Origin: Leuctra nigra
Lineage: Eukaryota > Arthropoda > Insecta > Plecoptera > Leuctridae
Direction of reading: 5' to 3'
NCBI GenBank assembly: GCA_934045905.1
Contig: OW203767.1
Location: 16,309,073 to 16,373,072, forward strand
DNA length: 64,000 nt
Positions 1-15,000 of the stretch are shown one piece after another. Below the pieces are notes generated by a model that made no database searches, was not told the DNA's origin, and saw nothing but the letters and a program-made list of their open reading frames with translations. A program made the position numbers and the translations under genes. Positions within the stretch are counted from its first letter, which is position 1; each line of letters opens with the position of its first letter.

Positions 1-88
1 AGAGAACTGACTGATGAATCCCGTCCCCATGTCTCCATGTCACATGTGACCCTGGCTGTGACTGCAGACACTTTCTTCTCCGTGCTAG

Positions 89-3000
89 TACCACCACCAA
101 AGCAGTTGACCCTCGAGCGACAGCTCAACAAGAGCGTGCTCATCGGCTGGAATCCGCCCGAGTCGGCCAATCCGATGGACTCGTACCACGTCTACGTCGA
201 CGGTGTGCTCAAGACGACGGTGAAGGCGTGCGAGCGGACGCGTGCTCTTGTCGAGGGTGTAGATTCTAATAGGGTTAGCTAACACTTTTTTATTATATGA
301 TTTATCATATTCTAGCAACTAAAGAATTGGTATTAGGAACTTATATCCCCGACTCAACAATTTAAAAAAATGTATGCTCTATGTATGCTTTCAAAATAAA
401 TAAATAAAGTAGTTAATTAATCATTTTTAATACCAAATATAACATATTTTTATGATATTATTAATGTTTTTTTCTTTTATGCAATACTAATTGGGTAGTC
501 CATAATATCCTAACCAGCTTCAACCTAATTCAACGTGTCCTTGCTTAGCCGCATCGCATCAGCGTTCGCTCCATCACTCCGAACCGGCGCACGTCGCGCG
601 ACGCCGCGTGCACGATGGTCATCGGCAAGGACGTGCCCTTGGGGCCGAGCCACGTGAAGGCGACCAACGTGACAAGCACGTCGGCCGTGATCTCGTGGCT
701 GCCTTCGAACTCGAACCACCAGCACGCCGTGTGCGTGAACAACGTCGAGGTGCGGACGGTGCGACCGGGCGTCTACAGGCACACCATCACAGGTGAGACC
801 AGGACCATAGGCGCCAGGAGGGGGGGGGGGGGGGGGAGCAAGCACTCCCTTTTGCCCCCTCCCCTCCCTGGATGTCAGGAAAAAATCAAGTTTTGTGGTG
901 TTTTAAGCATACCTAGTTGCATTTTGTAAACAAAAAATGTCAAAAAATTGATTTCAAAGTGTCCGAAAAAACAAATGCCAGGCAGGGCAAGAAGGAGTTA
1001 TGCCCCCAACACCCCATACAATTTTAAAAAGTTGATTTTTTTTAACAAAATCGACTTCAAAACGTATAAATATTTACATAAAAGTGTCAAAAAAACAAAA
1101 AACACCCTGCGAGTCATACATCAAGGCATAATAAATGTCATATGTACATTTAAACAAATAATAAACAGTGCCTGGAATGAAAAGGATTGTCTGATAAAGG
1201 TTTGATGGCATCATCCCATGAAGTCTGTGCTAATGCATTATCTAAATCTATGTTAGGTTAGCTCTGATTTCATTGATAATAACAAGGATTTATTGTCAAG
1301 GAACCTGACCAGCAGCCAATCCGTTTTGTGCAAAGTACCGTTTTTAATTGGTTTGAGTGTACCTAATTTATTTCTGTGCATTTGCAAAATTGAATCTCGG
1401 TGAAAGTATACTAACACGCTTGAGCGTTCCAGGGCTGGCACCGAACACTGTGTACAGGGTCACAGTACGTGCCAAGAACATCCGAGCGCCACACTTCGAC
1501 GAGAAGCAATCGCAGCAGGTAGAGCGATTCTCGTGTCACATAGACTTTCGGACCTTGCCCAAAGGTAAAGGTAAATTTCATTTTGATGTTTCTACTTTGA
1601 TCTTGAGCTTAGCAATTAGATTAGACGAATAGTTTAGAATCGGAGTCACTTTTCACTTTCAAGAAACTTTCAAATTTGAACAAGATTTATTATGGACGAA
1701 TTAATTGAAACATTTCAACCTTTAACATTATGAAAGTGAATCTTGACATAAGTAGTAAGATTTTATTCTTTTAGAATATCAGTAGAATTAAATATTATAA
1801 AAATAAATCCCACAAATATTTTAGAAGAAACGGGAATATATACGTGTTACTGTTGCAAACCATCAATTGAGCAAGGTAGCTTATCAAAAGCAAAATCAAA
1901 TCTCGCATCCATCTTACATATTTGGTTATAAATATTGTGTATTATAAAAAACTCCATGACGAGATACTTACTCTCATCTTATACTCTCATATTGTGTGTG
2001 ACGCATTTCTGGATAAGTATAATATTTTGCTTAGAGAAGAAAAAAATGTTTGATAATAGGTAATTAATAATTAGCATTTTGAGCCTGATCTTCCATATAA
2101 TTGTATATAATATAGTATGTAGTTCCCTGGTAACTAAATTTTAATTCCGATGCCCAGTGGTACCTTCCTAGGCTTGCCCCTATAGTTCCTGTTTATGTAA
2201 TCAGTGTTCCTTTGTTATACTGTATTATATGTATTAGGTATGTACATAGTGTTACAATGACCCCTTAGTAACCTCATCATAATCATCTGCAAGTAAATTA
2301 GCTGGTAGATATCATACCATTGCCCTGCATCATGTGTATTTGTATACATTTGATGTACTTAGCTTTCAAAAGTGTCGTGGCTTTCAAACGTTGTTGTAAT
2401 GTGCTTAAGTGTTAGTGTCGTAACGTTTGCTTAATGTTGATGTTAAGAAGATAGTCGACAGTCAATATTGCGTTGACTACAGTACATAATGATGACCACT
2501 GATTCTATGGTTTTCTTGTATTTTGTCTGCTTGCATGGAAAGGCTGCAAAGGTGATGACAACATTTATACTCTTTTGTGTTTAGTCATAATATTTTAATT
2601 AATGCATATTATGGATAGTGTAGAGGGCACAGGAAATCTGTGAGATTGAAGAAAAGAATGAATCGCATTGAATCTGTATACGGTAGTTCCTCTAAGAAGG
2701 GGAAATTGTAATGTAGGTAAATCTACCTCACCTCGTTAATTTTGCAAAATGCTCTAACTAAAATTTTCGCAACATGCAACAGCTTACGTTGGTAGATTCT
2801 TGGATAGGTTTGCCATATTAAAGCTAGTAGCTACTGAGCAAGTCTCTCAATCTTCCACAAATTTGATGGGAGTATTACAGAATTAAAAATTAAAAATTAC
2901 AAAATATTCTTTTCTGAAGAATAGATTTTCAATTTTCATGTATTTGTTGATGTAACATGTAACTAATATAAATCACAAACTTAATGCTGTACTAGAGATC

Positions 3001-6000
3001 AATCATAGACAATTAACTAGATTATGTACCAACTATTGAAAATCTTCTCTGTAAAGCATACTTACTTAAGCTTCCGTTTCTTCGGACTATCAGTTAACCA
3101 TGTCTTGACGTGATCTCTCGGGTCAGGACTACCAGACCCCCCAGTCGACATCCAAGTGGAGGCGGGGCCTCAAGACGGTACTCTCCTTGTCACCTGGCTG
3201 CCAGTGACGATGAACGGCTCGACCAACGGCGCGCCGGTCACCGGATACGCCGTCTACGCCGATGGCAAGAAGGTGACCGACGTGGACAGTCCGACGGGCG
3301 ACCATGCACTGATCGACATCAACAAGCTGCTCGGGTTGAACCCCAAGCAGGTGACGGTGAGGACCAAGTCGAGAGACAGTCAGTCGACGGACAGCATAGC
3401 GACGCCCATTCCGACCAATGCGCTTAAAGGGAAGATGAACAAGGTATGAGCTGTTCGTTTCGGACTTTTCAATGATATTACTGTGATTTAGGATATTAGA
3501 TTAGAGAATCGTCCACTGTCCTTCTATTAATATTTTTACTTACCTTAACGTCTCGCCTAATCTGTACCAAGGCATGAAATCTTAATGAAAATATAAAATC
3601 TTGAAAGAGGGGGTTCATAATATATAATCAGTGGGTGAGTACATACCACATACATGCCTACAATGAAATTAAATTGCTTATGCTAAATTAGTTCAAGTCC
3701 AACTATTGATTTAATGAACTTGAATACTAGGGCTGTGCGGGTAGCATTTTTGGAGGTCGGGTCGGGTTCGAGTCGGGTAGTAAAAATACATCGGGTATCG
3801 ATCGGGTAATTTCGGGTATTTTTTTATTTAAAAAAAATCATTGCTAACTCTCTAGGGTAGTATTTAGTTTAATTTACCATGAACAAATGATGAAGAAGCC
3901 TTCCTACTGTTGTTGGTACCGTTGCTTGTACCATTTGTACTTGGTCTTGGACTATTACGTCGCAACAAATCATTGTCAAATACCTCGCCTTCCTCATCCC
4001 TATCCACAACAAACCGATTGGCACCGTCCGTTGCTTGTACCTGGTCTTGGACTATTAGGTACGTTACGTCGCAAAAAATCATTGTCAACTACCTCGCCCT
4101 GCTCATCACTATCCATAACAAAAATATTCATTGCACTTGGCACTTTTACATAATTAGAAACTCAACAACAAACTGTAAATTGGACGACGCACATATTTTC
4201 ATCCATCAGTGTTTTCATCTCGTCAATTCCAAAATGGCGGACGACCGACTTCACGGCGCAGGCGCTTAGCGCAACCGCGGACTATTGCAACCTAGCGGGA
4301 AAAAGCGCAACTACGTTCTGGAGACTTTTGGCGGCAATTTCAAACTACCCGAAAAAACCCTTTTTCGAGTTTTATATTTTGTTTTCGAGTCGGGTTTCAA
4401 CTACCCGTCCGAACCCGAAATTTCGGGTACCCGCACAGCCCTATTGAATACCAATTTTTATTACCCCACATTCTGTGGTAGACTCACACTCTCGTATTTT
4501 ACTAGTTTGTGCCTCCCTCTATCCCATTTATGAACTACAGCTGTCTCAATGAGTATTTTATGTTGAGTTGAATGATGATGAATGTTGTACGTACCTCTCG
4601 CGTTCAGGACGGCATCGACATGAAGAACGACCGACGACGCTACGGCTCGGCAGTTCCGGCCCACATGCGCCAGGGCCATCGGCGCGACCAGCACGGTCAA
4701 GTCATCATCGACACCGATGAGAATCTCTCGGACAAAGAGATCTATCCAAATCATATGAACATACCAGCCATAGGTTAGTCGGGAGGGACATTTCACTTGC
4801 ATTCTATCTTGTCAACCTGCATACAGTCATAGAATTCTGCATTAAAACTTGCACACAACGTAACACCCAAATTGTACAAGAATGTATCGACATTGATGAG
4901 TAGGTATATTTTAAGGAAGATGAAATCTATCACCCTTGTTCTTAATGCAAACATAGTGTCTGCAAACCTCAGACCAAACATTGCACGTAATCTTTTATTT
5001 AGGTGGCACGAATACCTTACCAATCTACAGCATTTATCTCCAATTATTTAACAGTGCTCTATGTATTCTAGTCACTCTTTCTATACATACCTTTCCCTAA
5101 TGCAGCTTTCTATTTAGTAAATAACACAAAACACTGCTAACAAACAAAATCAGATTGACGATTGTAATTAATATTTATGTTGCAAACAAAAAAAATTTAT
5201 TACATTTTTAAGTTATTTTTTACTGTTATACCTAGGACTTTATGTAGGTACATTTTCAATTTTTCAAGTCTCCAGATTTTAATTGATGCAATAGCGGCAG
5301 TTCAATTATTTTTATAAAAGCAACAGTTACAGTGTCAGTTTGTAATCGTAAACTAATATTTCACAAGTGTAAAGGTTCAAATACTATTGTCATTTGCACT
5401 AACATACAACACTAGAACAAAAGAACCAACCAATGAGATAATTGTATTGTATTTACTATTTTATTTTGCAAATGTTTGGCCACAATCTCATGGCTTTGTT
5501 CTTTTGTTCTTGTGCCCAATGATAAACATATTTGGGTCTTTAGCTCTTCCATTAAATTTGTGTTGTTTCAATAGAATGTATAATTGGCAATGATGACTGG
5601 AATGCGATGCAGTTTGTGATGTCAATTGTATTATTCTTAAGAAATGAAGTAAAATGTTATGGTACCTATTGACTGTAGCCTTGTCGCCCACAACCCCCCC
5701 CCCCCCCCCCCCACCCCCCACCACGTAATGATGCATGCCGAACGTTATATTAGATAACGGGTGCTTGTCGTTTGGTCTGTCTTAGAGATTACTAAAGACT
5801 CTGCAAGCGAGGGTAACTTTAGCGAAGACGATTATGTAGATGGGCGTCGCGGCGGGGCCGCTCGGCACTACGACGGTCGGGGCGCGGCGCCAAGGAGTCA
5901 CGCCGAGCGCGGACGACCGCCGGCACTGCCGCACGAGCGCAGCGGCGCGCACCAACACCAGGCGGCGCAGCAGGCGCGCAGGGATCGCGCCATGGAGGAG

Positions 6001-9000
6001 AGGTCAGACGATTACATTATTAATATAACAGGCTTTAGAATAGGGGTTACAACTTACAAGCAGTCCACATTTCCGTTTTGGGTAGTGGCACAGGCACAAT
6101 CCGAGATGGATAAGATAATAGCCAATAGGCATGGCACGAAATACTTAAATATTTAAATTTCACAATTTATCAAAAAATTTAAATTTTTTTATTTTATTTG
6201 AAAAAACTCTGACTCCAAATACTTCAGGTCAGGATTTATATACAATAAAATGTGACATATTATGTGAAATGCACATTGTCTATCCAGACATACCTACATA
6301 GGTAATAGGTCTACACTCAACTTCTTAACTGGCTAGTTGGGTCAGACATAAAATTTTCTTCAGAATCCTCTTTCTCTTCACATAGGTACATTATTTTCCA
6401 ACTTCATATATCTAATAATCAGATTATTTCACTTGCACTCACAACTTCTTCAAGCAAACTCTTCCACTGTGCTCTGGGCCTTCTTTCTTATAATAATAAT
6501 CCATCCCTGGTTCCAATTTAATGGGTCAGGGGGTGGGTATTCCCACCAACACTAGGGCCGCAGGACTCCTGGAAACCGGCTGGCCACGCCTGGCGTTTCC
6601 TCCTCTCTTCCTCCTCTTCTTCTTCCACTTCTAATTGTTCCACAAATTCCTTCCACCATGCTCTGTCCTCCCACTGTCTCTCAGCCTCCAACTCACTCCA
6701 CCTTCCTCCTCTCTCCAACACATCCTCCTTGATCAGTCCAATCCACCTGTCTCTTGGTCGCCCCACTCTCCGAGTTCCTCCTGTAGCCGCTTCAAACACC
6801 CGCCTTGGCACTCTATCGGTTCCCATCCTCTTCATGTGGCCGAACCACCTAAGCCTCTCTCTTCCCAGCTTGAACACCAATCTTTCAACCCCAAGCTCTT
6901 TTCTTATCTTCCTACTTCGGATCCTATCCATTCTTGTCACCCCCTTCACACTCCTCAAAAACTTCATCTCAGCTGCCTGTAGCTGATTCATTTCCTTTCC
7001 ACCTGCTGACCATGTTAGAATTGGCAGGAAATACATCTTGTACATAATGATCTTGCAGACTTGTGGAAACTTCTCATTCCACAGCAACTTCCTCACTGCT
7101 TGATAAAATGCCTCTGCTTTCTTTCTTCTTTCTTGTATTTCTCTGTCTACTTTAGCCTTGTTGGTGAGCAGGCTACCCAGATACTTAAACTCTTCCACCT
7201 CCTTCAACCATCCCTCTCCAAGCTTGATCCTAGCATGACCGTGTTTAAGCTTCTTTCTTTCCATGGACATTACTTCGCTCTTCTCTTCACTTATTTTCAA
7301 ACCCATCTTCTCTGTCTCTTCACTCCACTTATTAATCTTTACCTGAACTTCCTCCCTAGTTTCTCCCCACACCACCACATCATCCGCATAAATCAACGTT
7401 TGAGTATCGATCCCCTCATTCGGCTCTGCTTTCTTCAACAACTCGTCCATTACTATGATGAACAGTGTTGGTGACAACACACTCTTATATTAAATTAAAT
7501 TATAATTTATTGAAATTGATTTTGATTATTGGAAAAATTCCAATATTGTTATCATCTTTAAAATATTGTTAGTTGAACACCCCTATTCGACACTAAAAGT
7601 TGCAAAACGCCACCTAGCGGAAAAAGTTAACATCTATACCACGAGTACTTGTGCACATGCGCACAGGGCGCGTTCAGGCAAGTCACTTAGATGTCAATCG
7701 TAACGAGTTCAGTAAAAGTTATAATTACATCGCGAAATAACAGAAATTGATGCTTACCTCAGTGTCAACAATCAAATACAATCGGCATATTTCATTACAG
7801 CACACATTCATTCAAATTCTTGTACAAACGAGTTGTCTATTCACCAAAAATCACCATTTGACAGATGCAAATTGTTTTTCTCACGGCATTCTGAACACAC
7901 ATTTTTCTTGACGCATCGTTCAAACAATTGCAATCTGTCAAAAGTTGCTTTTGGTGAATAGGCAACTCGTTTTCACAAGAATTTGAATGAATGTGTGCTG
8001 TAATGAAATATGCCAATTGTATTTGATTGTTGACACTGAGGTAAGCATCAATTTCTGTTATTTCGCGATGTATTTATAACTTTTACTGAACTCGTTACGA
8101 TTGACAAGTGACTTGTATGTAAAAGTACGCACGCGCTGGGATTGTGCTCGCGGGAGCGTCCATCTTATATTTACTAGCGCACTCTCTAGGTACTTTTAGT
8201 GTCGAATAGTGTTGATTGTAAAACTGTTATCGTGTAGATTAATCGGAGTGTTCTTGTAGGGACCAATACTACATGGAGGGAGCTCGGGGCGACCCGCGCA
8301 ACCGACATGGTCACCCCGGCGACCGAGGCTATCGGGGGCCCCCGCCTGGTCGAGGAGGCCCCCAACACGGGCCCCAGCAAGGCCCCCGGGACAAGCGCAT
8401 GCGGTGGTTTGTCGCGCTCTTCGACTACGACCCCACGACAATGTCACCCAATCCAGACGCGTGCGAGGAGGAACTGCCGTTCAACGAGGGCGATCCGATC
8501 AAGGTAACTCCATCACACATTTGCTGTCGGTGTTACAGTAGGCTGAGAGTAGGAAACGCACATTTTTGTAGCGTTTATGTTACTAGGAATTTACTACAAA
8601 GAATCAGAAATCAATCTTAGTTGTTCTGTGTAAAGTGTCAATTTTTTATCTTCTATTTGAAAAAATAAAATATTTTTGCTGCTCGTTATAGACATAGTTT
8701 GTCTGAAATAGTACCTAATCGTCAACGTTTTATCTTATACATTTCAACTAAACTAAAGACTGGGATTATTAATAATAATAGTCAAAGTAATTGACGAGTA
8801 GAATGGGGCGGAGTTAACTCCCCCCACTCCTCCCGGCAACGTACTGTGGGCCAAGTTCAGCTGATCAGCACAGATGCCGTAAGATTCCTGCAGTAACTTA
8901 CGTGGATAAAATCGTTAAAAAAGTCATATTGTTTTAATCCAAGTTCATTTATGAAGTATGTAGGCAAGGTGGGAAGCCACTGGCTACTCAAAGAATGTTA

Positions 9001-12000
9001 CAGTTTGTTTGTGAGTGGATATTATACCGAGATATGGACTTCAGAAAAATGCGTTTATACCAGGCTTTTGACAGCGCGGGAAGCTGAATATTTCTTACTC
9101 TCTAGATTAGTGTAAGCAATCTATAGTTATACTAAATAGGAATAATTCACTGGTGAACGTTATTTTTATTACGGATGTTTATTATTCACGGATTTATTGA
9201 CGGTTTGTTGTTTATTTCTACATACCTACCTACACCTAGAGAGCCTAGATTCCTATACCCACCCACTTACCTACAAACAGATTGTTGGTGGTATTTTTTA
9301 CTCTCAGGTCTAAACTAGAAGGAAGTACATATTTTCGTCTAGGTATGGAGGTAAGTGTGTGGATTGCACTTGGTAATCACCTATATATCAGGATGATCAA
9401 GAGTAAAGTTTATGATAATAGGTTTGTAGGGAATAAAACAAGCAATAAAACGTGGTCTCTTTGCCAACACGCATACAGCCGTTCATCCCAACGAATTCTT
9501 ATAATTCTCTTTTTCTCACAGCAAAGTTACTAGACAATCCATGAAATGTTATTCAGGGAACCTTTGTGCTGATGTTACACCCCGACACAACACATTTCGT
9601 TGCCATTTTCGTCACTGAAATACGATTTTTGCATCAACCGAACTGACTTCCCTGTGTGTTCTAATGGCGCGCGGCGAGGATCTTGCCCACGATCATTTTC
9701 CCGCCGCTCGGTCACGTGACTCGTGACGTATCGGTGGGCGGAGAGTTCTAGTCGTCAATTACCTACCTACTTTTTCAAGAGCAAAATCTAAGATTGATGA
9801 TCATTGATCAGATAAATCATTAATCAATAATAATGTTAATAAATATTATCAGCAATCATAATAAATGAATGCAGTATAAATTTAAATCTGTGATAAACTG
9901 ATGACTAATGGAAATAATGTTCGTTGTGAGGTCTCTCTGAATATGCATCAAAGTTAGTAATTCTAATGTTTACATTCGATCTCAGATCTACGGAGAGAAA
10001 GACCCGGACGGTTTCTACTGGGGCGAGTGCCGAGGAAGGAGAGGCTACGTTCCTCACAACATGGTCGTCGAAGTGCAGGAGATGCCCAAGGTAAGTCTCA
10101 GAGATCCTACAGAGGAGAGTGGTTGTCTAGGCCACCTAATATCTGGTGCCTTAGCCAAACGCCGACCCAGACTCTGGTACAACCAGTAGAATAATTGTTA
10201 TTGAGCGAGCGACTCCTTTTTTACTTTTTTGACACGGACCTCTGTTTTTTTTTTTTTTTTTTACTGCTACCTGGTGCAATAGAAGTTGCACCGTTTCACC
10301 GATCGATCTGCACACATGTAAAGACAACCTTTCTGTTTGCAGACCCAAATTATTTTGAAATCTGTTCATTGGTTAAAATTTAATTTAAATAAATATCTCC
10401 TGATAGGCTGAAAAATAAAAATGGTCTTCGAAAAATCTGATCAAACTCATATTTTGCATGATCATTAAGACCTACATTGCCTCTTATTTTACAAATTTTC
10501 ATTCCAATCAGTTAAGAACGTATGCACTTATTGACATTTTTAATAACTGTCAGACAAGAAGTATCGAAATGACTGTTTTTCTACTGCAACATGCAGATGC
10601 TCTTTTCATGTTTCAATGAAAAGCATATACTTTTATGTTCATTGAGTGGATCATATTTCAATGGGCTTGTTCACTGCCATTTGCTCTCACCAGGATCGCT
10701 AGCATATTTACTGCTTCCGACTAATATTCTCTTTTGGACCTAGATATCTATTGATATTGATATAAATTAAATTATAAGTATTATTATTATTAACTTTATA
10801 ACTGTCATAATATTATTATTAGTATTGTCACAGTATTATTATTATTATTATTGTCAATATTATGATGAAATGGATGTTAAGTACATATATTGTAACCCAG
10901 CGAAAGAGCTGAAAACAATAAAATGAATAAATACAATACAAATTCTCACTAGTCACTCACAGCGCTTGTGAAGTTTATTAAAAATGGCGCTGCCCAGTTT
11001 TGAGGGATACTGTGTTAGGCCGTGAAAGATGACATTTCGTTTTACAATGATATTATTATGCACCTAGGACTCTGTAACTTACATTTTTCAAGATATTTGA
11101 GAGTACAACAGACTACCAAAGGATATTAATACATAATATGGTCATTTAAACTCATTCAAACTTATTTAAAGACTGTAATGAGTTACATCTTTCTCGGCCC
11201 CACTTCACATTAAGTTATCCACTGCCTTCGTCGTGCGTTCTCGGGAGTGCACACTGCACTGTATGAGGAAGGCAGTGAAGCAGGTAACATAGTGGCGCCA
11301 TCTATGCTGAGCTTTGCGTGAACAAGCCCATTCAATGTGGATGTATGTATATGTTTTCTGTGCGTTGTGTACGCATTTTTGGTTCGAGAATTTGCACGTA
11401 CCCGTGCTCGCTCATCAACGCGGACGCGGTACACTGAGCGTTTTCCTAGTTATTAACCTGATCATCATGAATTAATGTAGCTAGAAATTGCTTACACTTC
11501 CTCCCAAATGGAATACACCACTAAAAACTACGAGTACAGAATTAACTTACATCTGGCGGCTTGTGTTGTTACAGAACAGCGTGGATGCCGGCCGGGGCCC
11601 GCACGGGAGCAACCGAGATCGAGAACGATGGGGCGACATCTACGCAAGCATGCCAGTCAAGAAGATGGTCGCCTTGTACGACTACGATCCTCAGGAGCTG
11701 TCGCCCAATGTCGATGCGGAGGTAACTCAATGTTTGCCAACGAGGAATGTCGTATTACAACATTTATATTTATGGACTTAAAAATTAGATGCATATGTGG
11801 AAACATTTTTTGTTTTAGTTAAGGATTAGGCGTTGCCACCTACAGTTTGTTCTTTAATATTTACAGTGTGTACCCATGTGTTATGATTTGAAGTAGTAGA
11901 TATATTTTTTAAAATTTCATCAATCTTTTGGTTCTCTGACTTGTTTCCATTCTTTAATAGCAGGTTTATCAGCCAAATCAAATAGGTAATGTTATTTATT

Positions 12001-15000
12001 TGCCAACATGCTTTTATGGTCATGTATTACAAAAGTCAAGTGGAAAGTTAGCGACATGTCCTGGTATATCAGTGAAACTGTATCGTGTGTTTGCTTGCGG
12101 CCCTCAGCAAGTGGAGCTGACGTTCAACACCGGCAACATAATCTACGTGTACGGCGAGATGGACGACGACGGCTTCTTCATGGGCGAGCTGGACGGCACG
12201 CGCGGCCTCGTGCCGTCCAACTTCCTCACGGAGGCGACGCCCGAGTACAGCGGTGGCGGTGGCGGCGGCGGCGGACCCAGGCAGCGCGGCCCACCACCGC
12301 GAGGCCACGGGCCCGGCGCCAGGGGCCCCCCGCCACCTCCCAGAGACCCCCGAATGGACCCGCGAGATCGGAGGAAAGGTGAGGTCGCGACGTCCGGCTC
12401 TTCGCCAGAGCTAGCCGTTAATGCTAACTGCGCGGTGATAAGTCACGGTGGAAAGCGGGTTTTATGTTACACACGTGTTTTTGTAGGCTCTGAAACTAGG
12501 CACAATTCTTCGAGCATTGCTGCTGTACATGACAAAAGCTGATGCCTTATTAATGGCACTTTTGTATATTGGGTAGAGTAGTTTGCTGATCCTTGTTTTG
12601 CCAGGCATAATTTAATCCTACGTAAGCAGTGGATACGAAATAAATTCTGAATTGTAAATCCTTGATAACCATTTCTACGGCACAATTTCTTTTAATATGA
12701 CATTTTAGTCTTCCGACACTTGCTGTTTGTTACTGTTTTTGGTTTTTATAATGCTAAATAATTCGTAAGAGTCCTACAGAAATTTTTGTATGCAAACCAA
12801 TTCACCGAGTTTTTCTTTACATTCTAAATGTGGCACAATTTTATTTTTTTGTGATTTTCTCAGTGTTTTTGTTTTTTGTTGCTATCGATGTGGCATTATG
12901 TGAGTTTGTCCCCTCGTAATTACTGGCGCCCAATTTGGAGTAAGCGCTTGCGCTCACTTCGCCGCGCTGCCGCCGACAACTGATTTCCAGGTCTCTTGTC
13001 AGTACTCGGTTATCAGCGATTACAAGTTTTAACTTGGTTAAAAGTTCCGCCTTCGTCACAAGTTGTTTCAACAATATTAACATATTGATGTGAAACACTG
13101 TTAAATAATTCATAAATAATTTATAGTCCTGCAGTATTTCGTAATGAATTCATTTTAAAATCTCAGTGGGCTATGACTGATGTTAGGAACACAATCCTTT
13201 GAAAGAGCTTACCTAGAACCTACCTTCCAAATTATAACAAATTGGCATTCTAGCTTAGTTTGTCATCATAATCATTTTATTATTTTAGTTAACAATAACA
13301 TAAATATTTCATTTGAGAATCGGAATACTAATCCTCAACAAAGAAACTGACAAGAGTTGGAAAACAGTCGTCTCCACACAGTGCGTATGCCAACAATGTT
13401 TTAAATCTCTCTATGTGTCTGTGTGTGTGTATATGTGTGTGTGTAATCGGTCGTACATACACTCTCCTCTCCACACATGAATAATACACGGACACACACA
13501 CACACTTGCGCGACCTCTCGGCTGTGCCGACTGGACACACTGCGGTTATGTGCCCCGCCCCCACGCTGACCCAAATCCAGGGATCCAGAGCTGACGGAGA
13601 CACACCAGTATACATGAAACCTTGAATCGAAATTGTCGTACCTTTACCGTGGATACACTTTACCGTGCCGATGCTCCCTTCAAGGCGTTCAGTTTAATGT
13701 AGTAAAGAGCGGAAGTTAATTTGCGTGATAGCAAACAATGATTTGATTGGAATGAATTATCTTGACATGCACACTGTTAAAAACATTGAGAAAGTAGCGG
13801 TTTCGGGCGGATATACAGAACATGTGAAACTTTGTCATGGATGGATGAATTGTCAAAATTTGTTACGCACATATAAGACGCTGGTATTCATATTTTTCAT
13901 ATTAATTTGGGATGCGTCTTATATTTATTCTCAGGGATAAAACTTATGCTTGAAAATGTGTGCCATTTTGTACGCTTAAAACTTCACTTTGTCAATGCTA
14001 GGGTTTGTATAATTGCTGTCAAAATTATTACAATTTGTTAAATTTTCAAAAGAAATTGATTTAAATTCCCAATAAAGCAATAATTTTTCATTCCTTAATT
14101 TGGCAATTGCGTCTTAAACACGCATGCAAAGTGTTTTTTAAATCACTCAAAACATGGTTGCGTCTTATATGTGGTGGAAATTCGAGTAATACAGTATTTA
14201 CTACACTAAAGTCATAAAATCTCCGACTTGCAACTTGACTGCACAGAGGTTCACTTGTTTTCTTGCGTTGTTTGTTTGTCGTCTCTGTACCGACATGGTG
14301 TTGCATGATACGCTGGTGTTTCTTACGCCTTCTCTCTATCTCTCTTTCTCTCTTCTCTTGGCGTCGGATCCCCCCCTCTCTATCTCTCTCTCTCTCTACC
14401 TGTCTATCTGTCTATCTTTCTGTCGTGTCTTCTCTGTTGCTAGATGCCTGCTCTCTCCCCACACAAATAGAATATAGAACTGGTGAACCATATCATAATC
14501 AGGTAAGCGATATGACGGCCTCGATCCAAGTCAAAGCGCGACCTTGACAACGATTTTTCATGAAGGTCGTAAATGAATATTTGAGACTCTTAACTCGTAT
14601 GAAGAAAATAACGCGTGAAATCTGTGCCACACCTAGATGAGAAATAATATATTGCTTACTTGCACGCGGCAAAGGAATTTCGTTGACAAGGACCTGCTAC
14701 ATACTTACGCATTAATGTATTTTTGACTTTTGTAATCGGTAAATGCATCCAGACTGAGTAAAATTGTTGCATGGTTGTTGTTGTTGTTGTTGGTATGTTT
14801 AGTAGTGGCTATTGTTGCTTTGTTTACATTCCTATACCCAGCGTACACAGTTTTGAACAGATTAAAACCACAGTTTGACAATACCTACTTAATTATGAAA
14901 ATAAATTCATTTGTAATGCATAAAAATGAGACATTGAAATTTAACTATCGTTCAGGCAATAGTTATGTTGCAACCTTGAAGCAGCATTTTAAAATGGAAA

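Noticed and set aside
8273..8507. Alternative-frame ORFs over the Rbp SH3-II exon
   Set aside because: GC-rich shadows of the real exon 8260-8503.
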